DNA of 64,000 nucleotides from Alteriqipengyuania flavescens (GCF_030406725.1 NZ_CP129107.1:806001-870000); one strand, 5' to 3'; positions 7,829 through 17,088 are shown, counted from the stretch's first letter. Numbers and translations: made by a program. The notes: generated from the letters alone by a model not told the origin.

Positions 7829-10021
7829 ATGGCAACAGTAGTCTTCGGCGCGGTCGGCACCGCGCTCGGCGGCCCGGTGGGCGGCGCGCTGGGCGCGCTC
7901 CTCGGCCAGCAGGTCGACAATGCGATCTTCAAGGCGCCGGTGCGCCAAGGGCCGCGCCTCAACGAACTGGCGGTGACCACGTCCAGCTACGGCATGCCTA
8001 TCCCCCGCGTTTTCGGGCGCGTGCGGGTACCCGGCACCATCATCTGGGCGACCGAGATTCGCGAAAGCAGCGAAACCAGCGGCGGCGGCAAGGGAAGCCC
8101 ATCGACCACCAGCTACAGCTATTCAGCCAGCTTCGCGGTCGCCGTCGCCAGCCGGCAGGTCGGCGGGATCGGGCGCGTCTGGGCCGACGGCAATCTGCTG
8201 CGGGGCGCTGCGGGCGACCTGAAGATCGGCGGCACCATGCGCGTTCATACGGGCAGCGGCGACCAGGGCCCGGATCCGCTGATCGCCAGCGCCATGGGCG
8301 CGCATTGCCCCTCGTTCCGCGATTGCGCCTATGTCGTGTTCGAAAACCTCCAGTTGCGGGAATTCGGCAGCCGGATCCCGGCCCTGACGTTCGAAGTGCT
8401 CGCCGACGGCGACGAGGTGTCAGCCGCGCAGTTGCTGGAGAAGTTGGGCCGGCCCGTCGAGGACCGCCGTCCCCTGAGCGGCCTGGCGGGGATGACTGAT
8501 GACGGCGGGGGCTTCGCGTCTATCCTAAAGACTCTCGACAGCGTCTATCCCATCGCACTGGATGTCTCGGGGGATGTGCTTTCCCTCGCTGCGGCGGATG
8601 CGGAAGGGCAGCCGGTCCACCAGCTTCCCGAGGCGGCTGCATTATCCGGCGAAGATGACGGCTTTTCCCCCCGCAACGGAAGCGCGCGGATGCGCGCAAG
8701 CGGCGAAGAAGCCGTGCCGACCGCGCTGAGGCACTACGATGCGTCGCGCGATTACCAGCCCGGCGTGCAGCGCGCCGGCGGACGCAGCGAAACGGGTCGC
8801 CCGCAGACTATCGAACTGCCCGCCACCATCGCGGCGGAAGATGCGCGCGGACTTATCGCTGCCGCCGCGGACCGCGCGCGTCAATCGCGCGAACGCTTGA
8901 GCTGGCGTCTCGCCGAGCTGGATCCTGCCATCGGTCCGGGGGCGATCGTCACGCTTCCCGGTCGGCGCGGCACATGGCGCGTCGACGGTTGGGAATGGAT
9001 CGGCAGCGGGGTGGAGCTGGCCCTGACACGTCAGGTGACGCGAACCGCGCTTGCGACAACGCCGGCAGACCCTGGAAAATTCCAACCGATAGAGGACCTC
9101 GCGGCCCTGCCGACAATCCTCCAGGCGTTCGAAGTGCCACCGGCGACCATTCCAAACGGCGCGGGCCGCCGCGTCACCGTCGCTGCCGGCGCTTCCGGCG
9201 CAGGCTGGCCCGGCGCCGCGCTTCACAATGTGGTGGCCGACAGCCTCGTGCCCGTCGGCGGCATCGGACCACGGCAATCGGTGCTCGGGATTCTGGCTGC
9301 CGACCTGCCCTCGTCACCATCCTTACTGCTTGAACCGCAAGCCACGCTCGAGATCGAGCTCGCCAACGCTGTACACACGCTCGACAGCACGACGCCGGAA
9401 TCGCTCATGCTCGGGGCCAACACGCTCAGGGTCGGTGGCGAAATCGTGCAATTCGTCCACGCCGAAAGAATGGATGGCTCCGTGTGGCGCCTCACCGGCC
9501 TGCTTCGCGGAAGGCGTGGGACGGAGGGCGCTGCCATGGCGGGCGCGACCGCGGGCACCGATGTGGCCCTGCTAAACGCGAATGTAATCGAAATCACGGA
9601 GGAGGCATTGCCATCCTGGTCGGTGGCACTCGCCGCGCTCGGCCTCGGCGATGCGGAGCCCGTGCTGGCCCAGATCGACCATCGCGGCGCTTCCTTCGCG
9701 CCCCCCGCCCCGGTCCATCCGCGTATCGTCAGGTCCGGCACCGGTCAGATGAGCTTGTCATGGATGCGGCGCGCGCGGGGAGGCTGGGACTGGTCGGGTG
9801 CCGTGGAAATACCCCTCGTCGAAGACCGGGAAGCCTACCGGGTCGGTATCGGCGACATCGACGCCCCGCTGCGGTTCTGGGACGTGGAGACCCCGAAGCT
9901 GAATATCTCGATCGATCAGTGGGGCAGCTTCCGAACCGATTACGCCGGACTGGCTCTATGGGTGCGGCAACTCGGCACCTTTGGACAGTCTCCCCCCACC
10001 CTTCTGACAGTTTTGGCCTGA
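7829..10021 (+). CDS. GTA host-specificity / baseplate 'megatron' protein, short form (gp15-like)
   Basis: The 730-residue protein corresponds to the C-terminal part of Rhodobacter gp15. It has a hydrophobic Gly/Ala N-terminus (GAVGTALGGPVGGALGALLG), then SYGMPIPRVFGRVRVPGTIIWA and ASRQVGGIGRVWADGNLLRG. A phage-tail domain follows, with RQSRERLSWRLAEL, and a late RLTGLLRGRRGTE motif. Reference gp15 is about 1,300 residues and includes a GTA TIM-barrel domain that I do not see here, while the upstream gp12 fusion contains barrel-like sequence. It should contact the recipient surface. It starts at the ATG at 7829, six bases after the peptidase stop. Confidence 0.85.
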   Translation: MATVVFGAVGTALGGPVGGALGALLGQQVDNAIFKAPVRQGPRLNELAVTTSSYGMPIPRVFGRVRVPGTIIWATEIRESSETSGGGKGSPSTTSYSYSASFAVAVASRQVGGIGRVWADGNLLRGAAGDLKIGGTMRVHTGSGDQGPDPLIASAMGAHCPSFRDCAYVVFENLQLREFGSRIPALTFEVLADGDEVSAAQLLEKLGRPVEDRRPLSGLAGMTDDGGGFASILKTLDSVYPIALDVSGDVLSLAAADAEGQPVHQLPEAAALSGEDDGFSPRNGSARMRASGEEAVPTALRHYDASRDYQPGVQRAGGRSETGRPQTIELPATIAAEDARGLIAAAADRARQSRERLSWRLAELDPAIGPGAIVTLPGRRGTWRVDGWEWIGSGVELALTRQVTRTALATTPADPGKFQPIEDLAALPTILQAFEVPPATIPNGAGRRVTVAAGASGAGWPGAALHNVVADSLVPVGGIGPRQSVLGILAADLPSSPSLLLEPQATLEIELANAVHTLDSTTPESLMLGANTLRVGGEIVQFVHAERMDGSVWRLTGLLRGRRGTEGAAMAGATAGTDVALLNANVIEITEEALPSWSVALAALGLGDAEPVLAQIDHRGASFAPPAPVHPRIVRSGTGQMSLSWMRRARGGWDWSGAVEIPLVEDREAYRVGIGDIDAPLRFWDVETPKLNISIDQWGSFRTDYAGLALWVRQLGTFGQSPPTLLTVLA

Positions 10022-10032
10022 GGACACCCGAT

Positions 10033-10485
10033 ATGACCGAACCCATTGCATTTGCATCCCTCACGAGCCGGCATAGCCTGCCGCTATTGTTCCCGGGCCA
10101 GGCGGCCAAGGAGGCGACCCTCAACGAAGCGATCGTGCGTCTCGACTGTCTCGTCCACCCCGTCATTCTTGGGGAAGCCCTATCCGACCCCGCGAATCCG
10201 AATGATGGGGACGCCTGGATTGTCGGCCCTGCAGCAGGCGGCGCATTCGCCGGGCGTGACGATGCAGTCGCCTTCTACGCCGCAGGCGCGTGGCATTTCC
10301 TCGATGCTTCCCCGGGATTGGTCGTATTCGACGCCAATTTGGCGATTTTCCGGCGATTCGATGCAGGTTGGCAACAGCCCACCGATATCTCGGACCCATC
10401 GGGCGGGACGAGCGTTGACAACGAAGCACGGGTGGCTATCGGCGAGATATGCCAACTGTTGCGGGAAGCAGGACTTCTCGCGTAA
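10033..10485 (+). CDS. DUF2793 protein, likely tail/fibre accessory at the end of the GTA cluster
   Basis: The 150-residue product fits DUF2793: FASLTSRHSLPLLFPGQAAKEATLNEAIVRLD, then DGDAWIVGPAAGGAFAGRDDAVAFYAAGAWHF. Such proteins are common at the distal end of phage and GTA clusters and are usually thought to be surface or fibre parts. It starts at the ATG at 10033 with GAGG about 11 bases upstream, so spacing is long. It ends the + strand GTA cluster; a hairpin follows. Confidence 0.75.
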   Translation: MTEPIAFASLTSRHSLPLLFPGQAAKEATLNEAIVRLDCLVHPVILGEALSDPANPNDGDAWIVGPAAGGAFAGRDDAVAFYAAGAWHFLDASPGLVVFDANLAIFRRFDAGWQQPTDISDPSGGTSVDNEARVAIGEICQLLREAGLLA

Positions 10486-10495
10486 GGGGGCGTAA

Positions 10496-10512
10496 CGGGA
10501 AATTTTTTCCCG
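10496..10512 (+). terminator. Hairpin after the GTA cluster
   Basis: CGGGAAA and TTTCCCG form a perfect 7-bp stem around TTT, eleven bases after the DUF2793 stop. There is no T run after the stem, so termination would be weak or rely on the T-rich arm. Confidence 0.4.
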
Positions 10513-10577
10513 CGTCCGAAACCAATCGCAAGGGCGACCGTTGAAGGCCGTCCGTAATATCACAAGGGGAATTGGAC

Positions 10578-11684
10578 ATGAGGCAGTATTTGTTGAGTGC
10601 AGTTGCACTCGGCGCCATCGTCGGCGCGCCCGCAATGGCGCAAGACACTGGCGCGTATGCCGGTATCGAAGGGGGCGTCGTGTTCCCTGACGATATCGAA
10701 TACGAAGCGGCCGGAATCGACAACGCAGTCGAAATCGACCACGACATGGGCTTCGACGTCGGCGGTATCGTCGGCTACGACTTCGGCGGTTTCCGCATCG
10801 AGGGCGAAGGCTCGTGGAAAAAAGCCAACGTCGACACGATCATCGCCAACGTGGGCTCTGCTCCAGGCACCTTCGACGGTGACGGCGATCTCCAGATCTT
10901 CAGCGCCATGCTGAACGGCCTGGTCGACTTCGGTAGCGATGATGGGGTCAACTTCTTCGCAGGTGCCGGCCTCGGTATCGCCGAAGTTCAGACCGATTTC
11001 ACCAATCGTCCTGCAGGTTCGTACATCGTGCAGGAAGATTACGACGAATTCGCATGGCAGCTCCTCGCCGGCCTGCGCTTCCCGCTTAGCGATCGTGTCG
11101 ATCTCGGGGTCAAGTATCGTTACTTCAACGTGGAAGACATCGATACCGCCACAGAAGCGGGCGATGCCGTTGGCTTCGACGTTTCGACTCACTCGGTGCT
11201 GGCACAGCTCCTGGTGAACTTCGGCGGGACCCCGGCTCCGGTGGTCGTGCCGACCGCACCGCCGCCGCCGCCGCCGCCGCCGCCCCCGCCCCCGCCGCCC
11301 CCGCCGCCGCCGCCGCCGGTTGTTCAGGCTCCTTGCGAAACGGGCCCGTACATCGTGTTCTTCGACTGGGATCGGTCGGACATCACTCCGGAAGCGGCCC
11401 AGACGCTGAACCAGGCTATCGCGGCTTACGGCAACTGCGGCACCGCCCGCATCATGCTCGCCGGTTACACCGACACGTCGGGTTCGAAGCAATACAACAT
11501 GGGTCTCGCAGCCCGTCGCAACGCTTCGGTCCGCGAATACATGACGGCCCGCTCGGTCCCGGCAAGCCGGATCACCAGCGAAGCCTTCGGTGAAGAAAAC
11601 CTGCGCGTTCCGACCGCCGACGGCGTTCGCGAACTGCAGAACCGTCGCGTCGAAATCATGTACGGCCCCAACTCGGGCATGTAA
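10578..11684 (+). CDS. OmpA-type outer membrane protein with a poly-proline linker
   Basis: The 368-residue protein has a signal peptide ending APAMAQ, an eight-strand porin-like barrel (residues ~25-215, with YAGIEGGVVFP and FDVGGIVGYDFGGFRIEGEGSW), a run of about 20 prolines, and a C-terminal OmpA peptidoglycan-binding domain (IVFFDWDRSDITPEA, AGYTDTSGSKQYN, LQNRRVEIMYG). It would anchor the outer membrane to the wall. The ATG at 10578 has AAGGGGA seven bases upstream; a TTG at 10572 is less likely. It is followed by a strong terminator, so it is probably monocistronic and well expressed. Confidence 0.93.
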   Translation: MRQYLLSAVALGAIVGAPAMAQDTGAYAGIEGGVVFPDDIEYEAAGIDNAVEIDHDMGFDVGGIVGYDFGGFRIEGEGSWKKANVDTIIANVGSAPGTFDGDGDLQIFSAMLNGLVDFGSDDGVNFFAGAGLGIAEVQTDFTNRPAGSYIVQEDYDEFAWQLLAGLRFPLSDRVDLGVKYRYFNVEDIDTATEAGDAVGFDVSTHSVLAQLLVNFGGTPAPVVVPTAPPPPPPPPPPPPPPPPPPPPVVQAPCETGPYIVFFDWDRSDITPEAAQTLNQAIAAYGNCGTARIMLAGYTDTSGSKQYNMGLAARRNASVREYMTARSVPASRITSEAFGEENLRVPTADGVRELQNRRVEIMYGPNSGM

Positions 11685-11712
11685 CACTTCGACACGTCGA
11701 AAAATTCGAGAA

Positions 11713-11739
11713 GGGGCCGGAGCGATCCGGCCCCTTTTT
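11713..11739 (+). terminator. Strong intrinsic terminator after the OmpA gene
   Basis: A perfect 9-bp stem (GGGGCCGGA / TCCGGCCCC) with loop GCGA is followed by TTTTT. It lies 28 bases after the stop codon. Confidence 0.9.
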
Positions 11740-11776
11740 CGTTGGTGGCATGACCATCAGCCTCAAGGAGCCGACC

Positions 11777-12316
11777 ATGCGCCCCCAGACCATTGCCGCC
11801 AGTTTTGCCAGTCTTGCCCTGCTGGGTACGGCCGCATGCGCCACTTACTCGGAAGTGCCGACCGATCGCGCGGCAGAAGCACGGCTTAGCTATGCTAACG
11901 GCCTACCAGCTGGCACAGCCCAGTTCTATGTGACCGGCGCCGGGGAGTTGCGCGTCACCGGTGCCTTCGCGGGGTTGAGCGATGGACCGCACGGCTTCCA
12001 CCTTCACACGACCGGCTCCTGCGATGCGCCCGGCTTCCAGAGCGCCGGAGGCCACCTCAATCCGTACAGTCGGGAGCATGGCACGGATAACCCGGCCGGC
12101 GCGCATTTGGGCGACCTGCCAAACCTGATCGCCGCCGACGACGGCACGGCCCGGATTACCGCAGTCGTGTCGGACGATGCAGACGCCGCGCTTGCAGCGA
12201 TCTTCGATGGCGATGGCACGGCCGTAATGATCCACGCAGGCGCAGACGACTATTCCAGCGACCCGGCCGGCGATGCCGGATCCCGCATTGCCTGCGGCGT
12301 GGTCGTCCGGCGCTGA
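11777..12316 (+). CDS. sodC: Cu/Zn superoxide dismutase, lipoprotein form
   Basis: This 179-residue protein should convert superoxide to peroxide in the periplasm. The signal peptide ends in a lipobox (LLGTAAC), so it is likely lipid-anchored. Metal-site motifs are present: GPHGFHLHTTGSCD, AGGHLNP and HGTDNPAGAHLGDLPNL, and the C-terminal GSRIACGVV supplies the disulphide cysteine. The ATG at 11777 is set by AAGGAG six bases upstream; an in-frame ATG at 11750 lacks a site. It stands alone after the OmpA terminator and converges with the MFS gene. Confidence 0.92.
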   Translation: MRPQTIAASFASLALLGTAACATYSEVPTDRAAEARLSYANGLPAGTAQFYVTGAGELRVTGAFAGLSDGPHGFHLHTTGSCDAPGFQSAGGHLNPYSREHGTDNPAGAHLGDLPNLIAADDGTARITAVVSDDADAALAAIFDGDGTAVMIHAGADDYSSDPAGDAGSRIACGVVVRR

Positions 12317-12335
12317 GCGCCAGCTCTCCTGAATC

Positions 12336-13955
12336 TCAGTCGATCTCCTCGCCGGCCGCTCGGGCCCGCTCGATGACACTGTTACCGGCCGCCGGTACGA
12401 GCTTCAGTGCTGCCAGCAGCAGAACGAAGCCGAGTGGGGCCACCACCAACGTGGAAAGCATCCCGGTGCTAAGGCCGCCCGGGGTTACGGCCGAGACATA
12501 GCCGGCCATGAACGGGCCGATGCCCAGGCCTACTAGCGTGGTCGAAAGGAAGAAGATCGCCGTCGCCATCCCGCGCATCCGCGGAAGGACCAGCGCCTGG
12601 CTGCTTGCAGCGGCGGCGCCGAGCGCGGATGCGGACGTCATCTGCGCCACGAAGCTGGCGATGTAGAAGGTCGTCAGATCGGTAGTCGTGTATGCGATAA
12701 CGATCGGCGGCAGCGACGTCACCAATCCGAACATGATGACCATCACCCGCCCGTTGGCAAACCGTTCGAGCAAGGAGTCCGCCATCCGCCCGCCCAGGAT
12801 CACGCCGAGAAAACCGGCGACAGCGGAAGGCGCGCCGAGGAACCAGCCCAGTTCGGTCTTGGCAGCGCCTAGGTTGCGCTCGGCGAAGGGGGCACCCCAG
12901 TACGATGCCGAGTAGGCCATGAACGCCACCGTGCCGTAGCCGAGGACCACGGTGAGGAAGGCGGGCGATCCCCAGGTAAGGCTGAAGGTCGGATAATCCC
13001 GGGCGCGCAAGGCAGTGGCCCAGCTGAAGACGGCGTAATAGCCGACACCGAGGAACAGCCACTGGTCGCTGATTCCCGGGACGATCGACGATGTCGCGCC
13101 GGCGGTCAGCTTGGACAGAACGACGGCGAGGATCGCAAAGCCGGCGAGCCCTGCAAGGTTGAGCAAAAGGGCGCCCGCGCCCTGCCTTGCCGCGCCGAAG
13201 ATCGTGAACGGCGGAATGACCGCGAGCAATTCTTCGAAGAAACCCTTGAAGGGCTTGGGGTTCTCGGGAGTCGGAAGACCGTCGATCGCGCCGCGGACAG
13301 GTTCCTTCAGCGAAACCACCCAGAGAGCGAGAAGCAGCCCCGGGATGCCGACAGACAAAAATGCAGCCTGCCAACCGGCCAGGCCGAGAGGCCCGCCGCC
13401 CGGATAAGCCTCGTTCCAGTTCTCGACGACCAAGCCGCCGATCAGCAGCGAAATACCGCCGCCGATGTACAGGCCGCTGGAATAGATCGCGAGAGCTGTG
13501 GCCCTCAGGCGGGCAGGGAACCAGTCGGCGATCAGCGAATAGGCCGACGGGCTTGCCGTCGCTTCCCCGACGCCGACACCGACCCGTGCGATGGTCAGCG
13601 TGGTGGCATTCTTTGCGAAGCCCGACAGTGCAGTCATCGTCGACCACAGGAACAGGCCGACGCTCAACAGTCGGACACGCTTCCAGCTATCGGCAAGCTT
13701 ACCCAGCGGAATTCCGAAAAGGGCGTAGAAGACGGCGAAGGCTGTGCCGTAGAGAAAACCGAGGTAATCGTCGGCAACCCCGAGATCCGCTTTGATGTCG
13801 TTTGCAAGGATGGACAGGATCTGCCGATCGATGAAATTCAGCACGTAGACCAGAACTAGCACGCTGAGAGCGTACCAGCTGTAGGTCGGCACCTTGTTAT
13901 TGGCTGGAGACGTCGCAGGCGTGTGCTCGCTGTCCTGTCCGGGCATTGCTGACAT
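12336..13955 (-). CDS. MFS transporter, Spinster-like family
   Basis: A 539-residue membrane protein with about 12 predicted helices. The first helix carries VLNFIDRQILSILANDIKADLGVADDYLGFLYG, typical of Spinster-type MFS carriers, followed by the loop motif GKLADSWKRVRLL. In Sphingomonadales such carriers are very common and mostly uncharacterised; substrates may be lipids, sugars or drugs. Its ATG overlaps the queC stop by one base (TGATG), so the two are translationally coupled. Whether the substrate relates to queuosine precursors is unknown. Confidence 0.85.
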   Translation of the reverse strand: MSAMPGQDSEHTPATSPANNKVPTYSWYALSVLVLVYVLNFIDRQILSILANDIKADLGVADDYLGFLYGTAFAVFYALFGIPLGKLADSWKRVRLLSVGLFLWSTMTALSGFAKNATTLTIARVGVGVGEATASPSAYSLIADWFPARLRATALAIYSSGLYIGGGISLLIGGLVVENWNEAYPGGGPLGLAGWQAAFLSVGIPGLLLALWVVSLKEPVRGAIDGLPTPENPKPFKGFFEELLAVIPPFTIFGAARQGAGALLLNLAGLAGFAILAVVLSKLTAGATSSIVPGISDQWLFLGVGYYAVFSWATALRARDYPTFSLTWGSPAFLTVVLGYGTVAFMAYSASYWGAPFAERNLGAAKTELGWFLGAPSAVAGFLGVILGGRMADSLLERFANGRVMVIMFGLVTSLPPIVIAYTTTDLTTFYIASFVAQMTSASALGAAAASSQALVLPRMRGMATAIFFLSTTLVGLGIGPFMAGYVSAVTPGGLSTGMLSTLVVAPLGFVLLLAALKLVPAAGNSVIERARAAGEEID

Positions 13956-14680
13956 CAGGCGTTCTCTCCGATTGGCGGCGCATCGGCCGGATAGGGCAGC
14001 GGGTCGACAAGCCCCGCCTTGGCAAAGCCGGCGCGGCGAAGCCGGCAGCTGTCGCAGGCGCCGCAGGGGCGCCCGTCGTCACGCGGATCGTAACACGACC
14101 AGCTCATGCCTGCATTCAGGCCAAGCCGTGCCGCCTCCGCCGCGATGTCGGCCTTGCCCATATACTGGAGCGGGGCGTGAACGGTGAAGCCTTCCCCTTC
14201 GACGCCCTGCCTGGTGGCAAGATGCGCGGTCCGGGCGAAGCTTTCGATGAATTCCGGACGGCAGTCGGGATAACCCGAATAATCTAGCGCGTTGACCCCG
14301 ATGAAAACGTCGCGCGCGCCCGCTGCCTCGGCAAAAGCGATTGTCAGCGAAAGGAAAACCAGATTGCGGGCGGGCACGTAGGTGACGGGAATGTCCTCGC
14401 CCACTCCGTCCTTAGGCACCGCGATGTCGTCAGTCAGTGCAGAACCGCCAAACCTGGACAGGTCGAGCGGCAGGACGACATGGCGTGCAACGCCTATGGC
14501 TGAAGCGACTTCCCGCGCCGCGTCCAATTCGCGCCGGTGGCGCTGGTGGTAGTCGATCGAGAGGGCGTGGATCGCATAGCCCCGTTCGCGCATCAGCCCG
14601 GCGACGACCATGGAATCGAGCCCGCCGGACAGCAGCAGCACGCCGCGCCTTTCGGTGGTTTCGGAATGGCCGCTGCTCAT
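13955..14680 (-). CDS. queC: 7-cyano-7-deazaguanine synthase
   Basis: This 241-residue enzyme makes preQ0 from carboxy-deazaguanine, ATP and ammonia in queuosine synthesis. The N-terminal PP-loop LLSGGLDSMV binds ATP, and the C-terminal zinc-binding set is SCYDPRDDGRPCGACDSC. YVPARNLVFLSLTIAFAE is also conserved. I use the ATG at 14680; an upstream TTG adds 12 low-complexity residues. Other queuosine genes (queD, queE, queF) are not in this window. The gene is coupled to the MFS gene downstream. Confidence 0.93.
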   Translation of the reverse strand: MSSGHSETTERRGVLLLSGGLDSMVVAGLMRERGYAIHALSIDYHQRHRRELDAAREVASAIGVARHVVLPLDLSRFGGSALTDDIAVPKDGVGEDIPVTYVPARNLVFLSLTIAFAEAAGARDVFIGVNALDYSGYPDCRPEFIESFARTAHLATRQGVEGEGFTVHAPLQYMGKADIAAEAARLGLNAGMSWSCYDPRDDGRPCGACDSCRLRRAGFAKAGLVDPLPYPADAPPIGENA

Positions 14681-14731
14681 GCCACTTGGGCTAGACCCGG
14701 TGCGCGCGCCTGACAAGCGTCGGTAGGCAGA

Positions 14732-15127
14732 TCAACGGCAGCTGCCGGTCCGACGCGCCTCCACGTCCCATGCGAAAGGCATGCCGCCACGGATCCCCTG
14801 GGTATCGATCTGGACGAGGCCGTCCGTCTCCTTGCGCACGAGATTGCGGCCGTATCCGCGTCCCTGGCAGGTGTAATTCACATCCACCTCCTTCGCGCCG
14901 TCCTTGACCGTGAAATAGCTGCACGTGAGGCCCGGGTGGCCGATTTGCAGCAACTCGCTACCGGTTCGCAGGCAGACGCGCTGTGGCGGTTCGCCATCGC
15001 GGAACCTGAGGACGTAGCTGCCCTTTTCCAGCGAGCGCAGCATGGCCAGTTCCGGCGCCTGCGCGGACGCCGGCATCGCGGCGAAAGACAAGGCGCCGAA
15101 TGCGGCAAGCGCCGTCAGTCTGGACAT
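14732..15127 (-). CDS. Small secreted protein, DUF3617-like
   Basis: The 131-residue protein has a clear signal peptide (LTALAAFGALSFAAMPASAQA) and four cysteines in the mature part, likely two periplasmic disulphides. The arrangement (LEKGSYVLRFRDG, RVCLRTG, LTCSYFTVKDGAKEVDVNYTCQGRGYG) resembles DUF3617 proteins, of unknown function. The start at 15127 is certain: AAAGGAGG lies five bases upstream. It lies between queC and hslO on the same strand but with larger gaps. Confidence 0.75.
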   Translation of the reverse strand: MSRLTALAAFGALSFAAMPASAQAPELAMLRSLEKGSYVLRFRDGEPPQRVCLRTGSELLQIGHPGLTCSYFTVKDGAKEVDVNYTCQGRGYGRNLVRKETDGLVQIDTQGIRGGMPFAWDVEARRTGSCR

Positions 15128-15193
15128 AATCGCCTCCTTTCCTCGAGGCCGAATAATCGCGACCAACTGGCCGGTCTGCGCCTCAATTCCGCC

Positions 15194-16105
15194 TTAAGCT
15201 TCAAGCGCGAACTTGCGTGAACAGAAGGCGCAATCGACGGTTATCGTTCCCTCCTCGTCACGCATCTCTGCCTGTTCGTCTTTCGGGAAGCGCGCAATCA
15301 CGGACTCGAAGTGCTCGACCGTGCAGCGGCAGCCGCGATGCAGCAGCGGTCCCTGCTCTACCAGGACTTGCTCCTCCTCGTGAAAAAGCCGCCAGATCAC
15401 CGATTCCAGCGACAGGTTGCTGTCGAGCAATTCCTCACCCGTCACGCTGCCGCCCATGATCGAGACATGCTCCCACTCGCGGTGCTCTTCGCGAGTGGCA
15501 ATGCGATCGCGGCCGTCTTCCCCTTCGGCAAGATGCTGCAGCAGGAGTCCCGCAGCCATGCAATTGTCGCCGTCGCAATCGACGGTGATCCGCAGCATGG
15601 TGGGCACTTGTTCCGATTGGTCGAAATAGGTTTCGCACGCCTCGGCAATCGACGAGCCTTCCAGCGGCACGATGCCCTGGTACCGTTCCTCTGCGACGGC
15701 AAGATCGAACGTCACGGCGAGGTACCCTTCCCCGAATAAACGCTCCAACGACCGGTCGACCCCCAGATCGGCGACAGCGGCAGGGTCGTAGTCGACATAG
15801 CCGCGCAGCTCCCCATCACGGTAATCGCAAACGAGCAGCGACACCGGTCCCGACTTCGCCTGCGCCTGCAGGGTGAGCTGGCTGCCCTCGTCCTTGAGCA
15901 GGCTGCCGACGAGCGCCGTCACGGTCACCGCTTCGCCCAGCAGGTGGCGGATGGGCGGCGGATAATTATGCGCCGAAAGGATGCGTTCCAGCACCGGCCC
16001 GATACGCACCGCACGGCCACGTGCGTTGCGCGCCGGCAGGCTGAAGGACAGAGTGTGATCGATAAACAGTTCGGCCGAAGGGGATTGTTCGTTCATGCCG
16101 CGCAT
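15194..16105 (-). CDS. hslO: Redox-regulated chaperone Hsp33
   Basis: The 303-residue protein is a holdase that is activated by oxidation. The C-terminal zinc switch is present as GCRC and, about 30 residues later, CAFC. The N-terminal part has the substrate-binding fold with ILSAHNYPPPIRHLLGEAVTVTALVGSLLKDEGSQLTLQAQAKSGPVSLLV. Starts at 16105 and 16096 are both possible and neither has a strong ribosome site. It lies directly downstream of argF-argD on the same strand. Confidence 0.93.
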   Translation of the reverse strand: MRGMNEQSPSAELFIDHTLSFSLPARNARGRAVRIGPVLERILSAHNYPPPIRHLLGEAVTVTALVGSLLKDEGSQLTLQAQAKSGPVSLLVCDYRDGELRGYVDYDPAAVADLGVDRSLERLFGEGYLAVTFDLAVAEERYQGIVPLEGSSIAEACETYFDQSEQVPTMLRITVDCDGDNCMAAGLLLQHLAEGEDGRDRIATREEHREWEHVSIMGGSVTGEELLDSNLSLESVIWRLFHEEEQVLVEQGPLLHRGCRCTVEHFESVIARFPKDEQAEMRDEEGTITVDCAFCSRKFALEA

Positions 16106-16150
16106 ATGGGCGCGGCGTCGCGCGTTTTTAAGTCCCGGCCGGAAAGCGGT

Positions 16151-17080
16151 TCAGATTTGCGCGAAACACCAGCGCAGGATCGATTTCTGAGCGTGCAGAC
16201 GGTTTTCCGCTTCGTCGAACACGACCGACGCTTCGCTCTCGAACACCCCTTCGCTCACCTCGTCGCCGACATGGGCTGGCAGGCAGTGGAGGAAGATCGC
16301 GTCGTCCTTCGCCTCGGCCATCAGCGCGGCATCGACCCGGAAAGGCTCCATCGCTGCCAGCTTCGAATCGGCGTGTACCTGCCCCATCGAAATCCACGTA
16401 TCGGTCACCAGCACGTCCGCGCCGCGGGCAGCGGCGGCGGCATCCTGTGTCAGCGTGACCGCGGCGCCATTGGCGCGCGCCATGGCGACGAACTCCTCAT
16501 CCGGCTCGTAACCGGCCGGGGTCGCCACGCGCACATTGAACTTGAAGATCCCTGCCGCCTCCAGGATCGAATGCAGCACGTTGTTGCCATCCCCGAACCA
16601 GGCGAGCTCAAGCCCCGGCAGTGCCTTTCCCTGCTCGATCAGCGTCATCAGGTCGGCGACGATCTGGCACGGGTGGGACCGATCGGTCAGGCCGTTGATT
16701 ACCGGCACGTCGGCATGGCGAGCGAGTTCCTCCGCTTTCGCGTGATCGTCCGTCCGGATCATGATCGCATCGACCATCCGGCTGAGTACCCTCGCCGTAT
16801 CGGCGATACTCTCCCCGCGCCCGAGCTGGCTCGTCCCCGCATCGAGGATCAGCGCGCTGCCGCCAAGCTGCCGCATCGCGACATCGAAACTGACGCGTGT
16901 CCGGGTCGAGCTCTTCTCGAAAATCATGCCCAGAACATGGCCCGCGAGCGGCGCGTCCTTGTCCGGCCTGCCACGCGGGAAGATGACGCGCGCAGCCTTG
17001 CGCTCCTGCGCGTCGCGGAGGATCGCGGCGAGCCCGTCGCCGCCCGCATCGCCAAGGTCGAGGAAGCTGCGCGCCGTCAT
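16151..17080 (-). CDS. argF: Ornithine carbamoyltransferase
   Basis: This 309-residue cytosolic enzyme joins ornithine and carbamoyl phosphate to give citrulline in arginine synthesis. Carbamoyl phosphate motifs SSTRTR and HPCQ are present, as is the ornithine-side HCLPA near the C-terminus. The length is normal. It starts eight bases after the argD stop, so argD-argF form an operon with hslO 45 bases downstream. Confidence 0.96.
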   Translation of the reverse strand: MTARSFLDLGDAGGDGLAAILRDAQERKAARVIFPRGRPDKDAPLAGHVLGMIFEKSSTRTRVSFDVAMRQLGGSALILDAGTSQLGRGESIADTARVLSRMVDAIMIRTDDHAKAEELARHADVPVINGLTDRSHPCQIVADLMTLIEQGKALPGLELAWFGDGNNVLHSILEAAGIFKFNVRVATPAGYEPDEEFVAMARANGAAVTLTQDAAAAARGADVLVTDTWISMGQVHADSKLAAMEPFRVDAALMAEAKDDAIFLHCLPAHVGDEVSEGVFESEASVVFDEAENRLHAQKSILRWCFAQI

Positions 17081-17088
17081 GGCACCCC

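Noticed and set aside
1-10485. An active temperate prophage
   Set aside because: The gene order and protein sizes are those of GTA clusters, with short tape measure and no integrase, lysis or replication genes in the visible part. The upstream part is outside the window, so this is not fully settled.
11258-11319. Run of CCG units as a possible CRISPR, microsatellite regulator or assembly artefact
   Set aside because: It encodes the poly-proline linker of the OmpA protein in frame; similar coding explains the run in tonB near 39990-40040.
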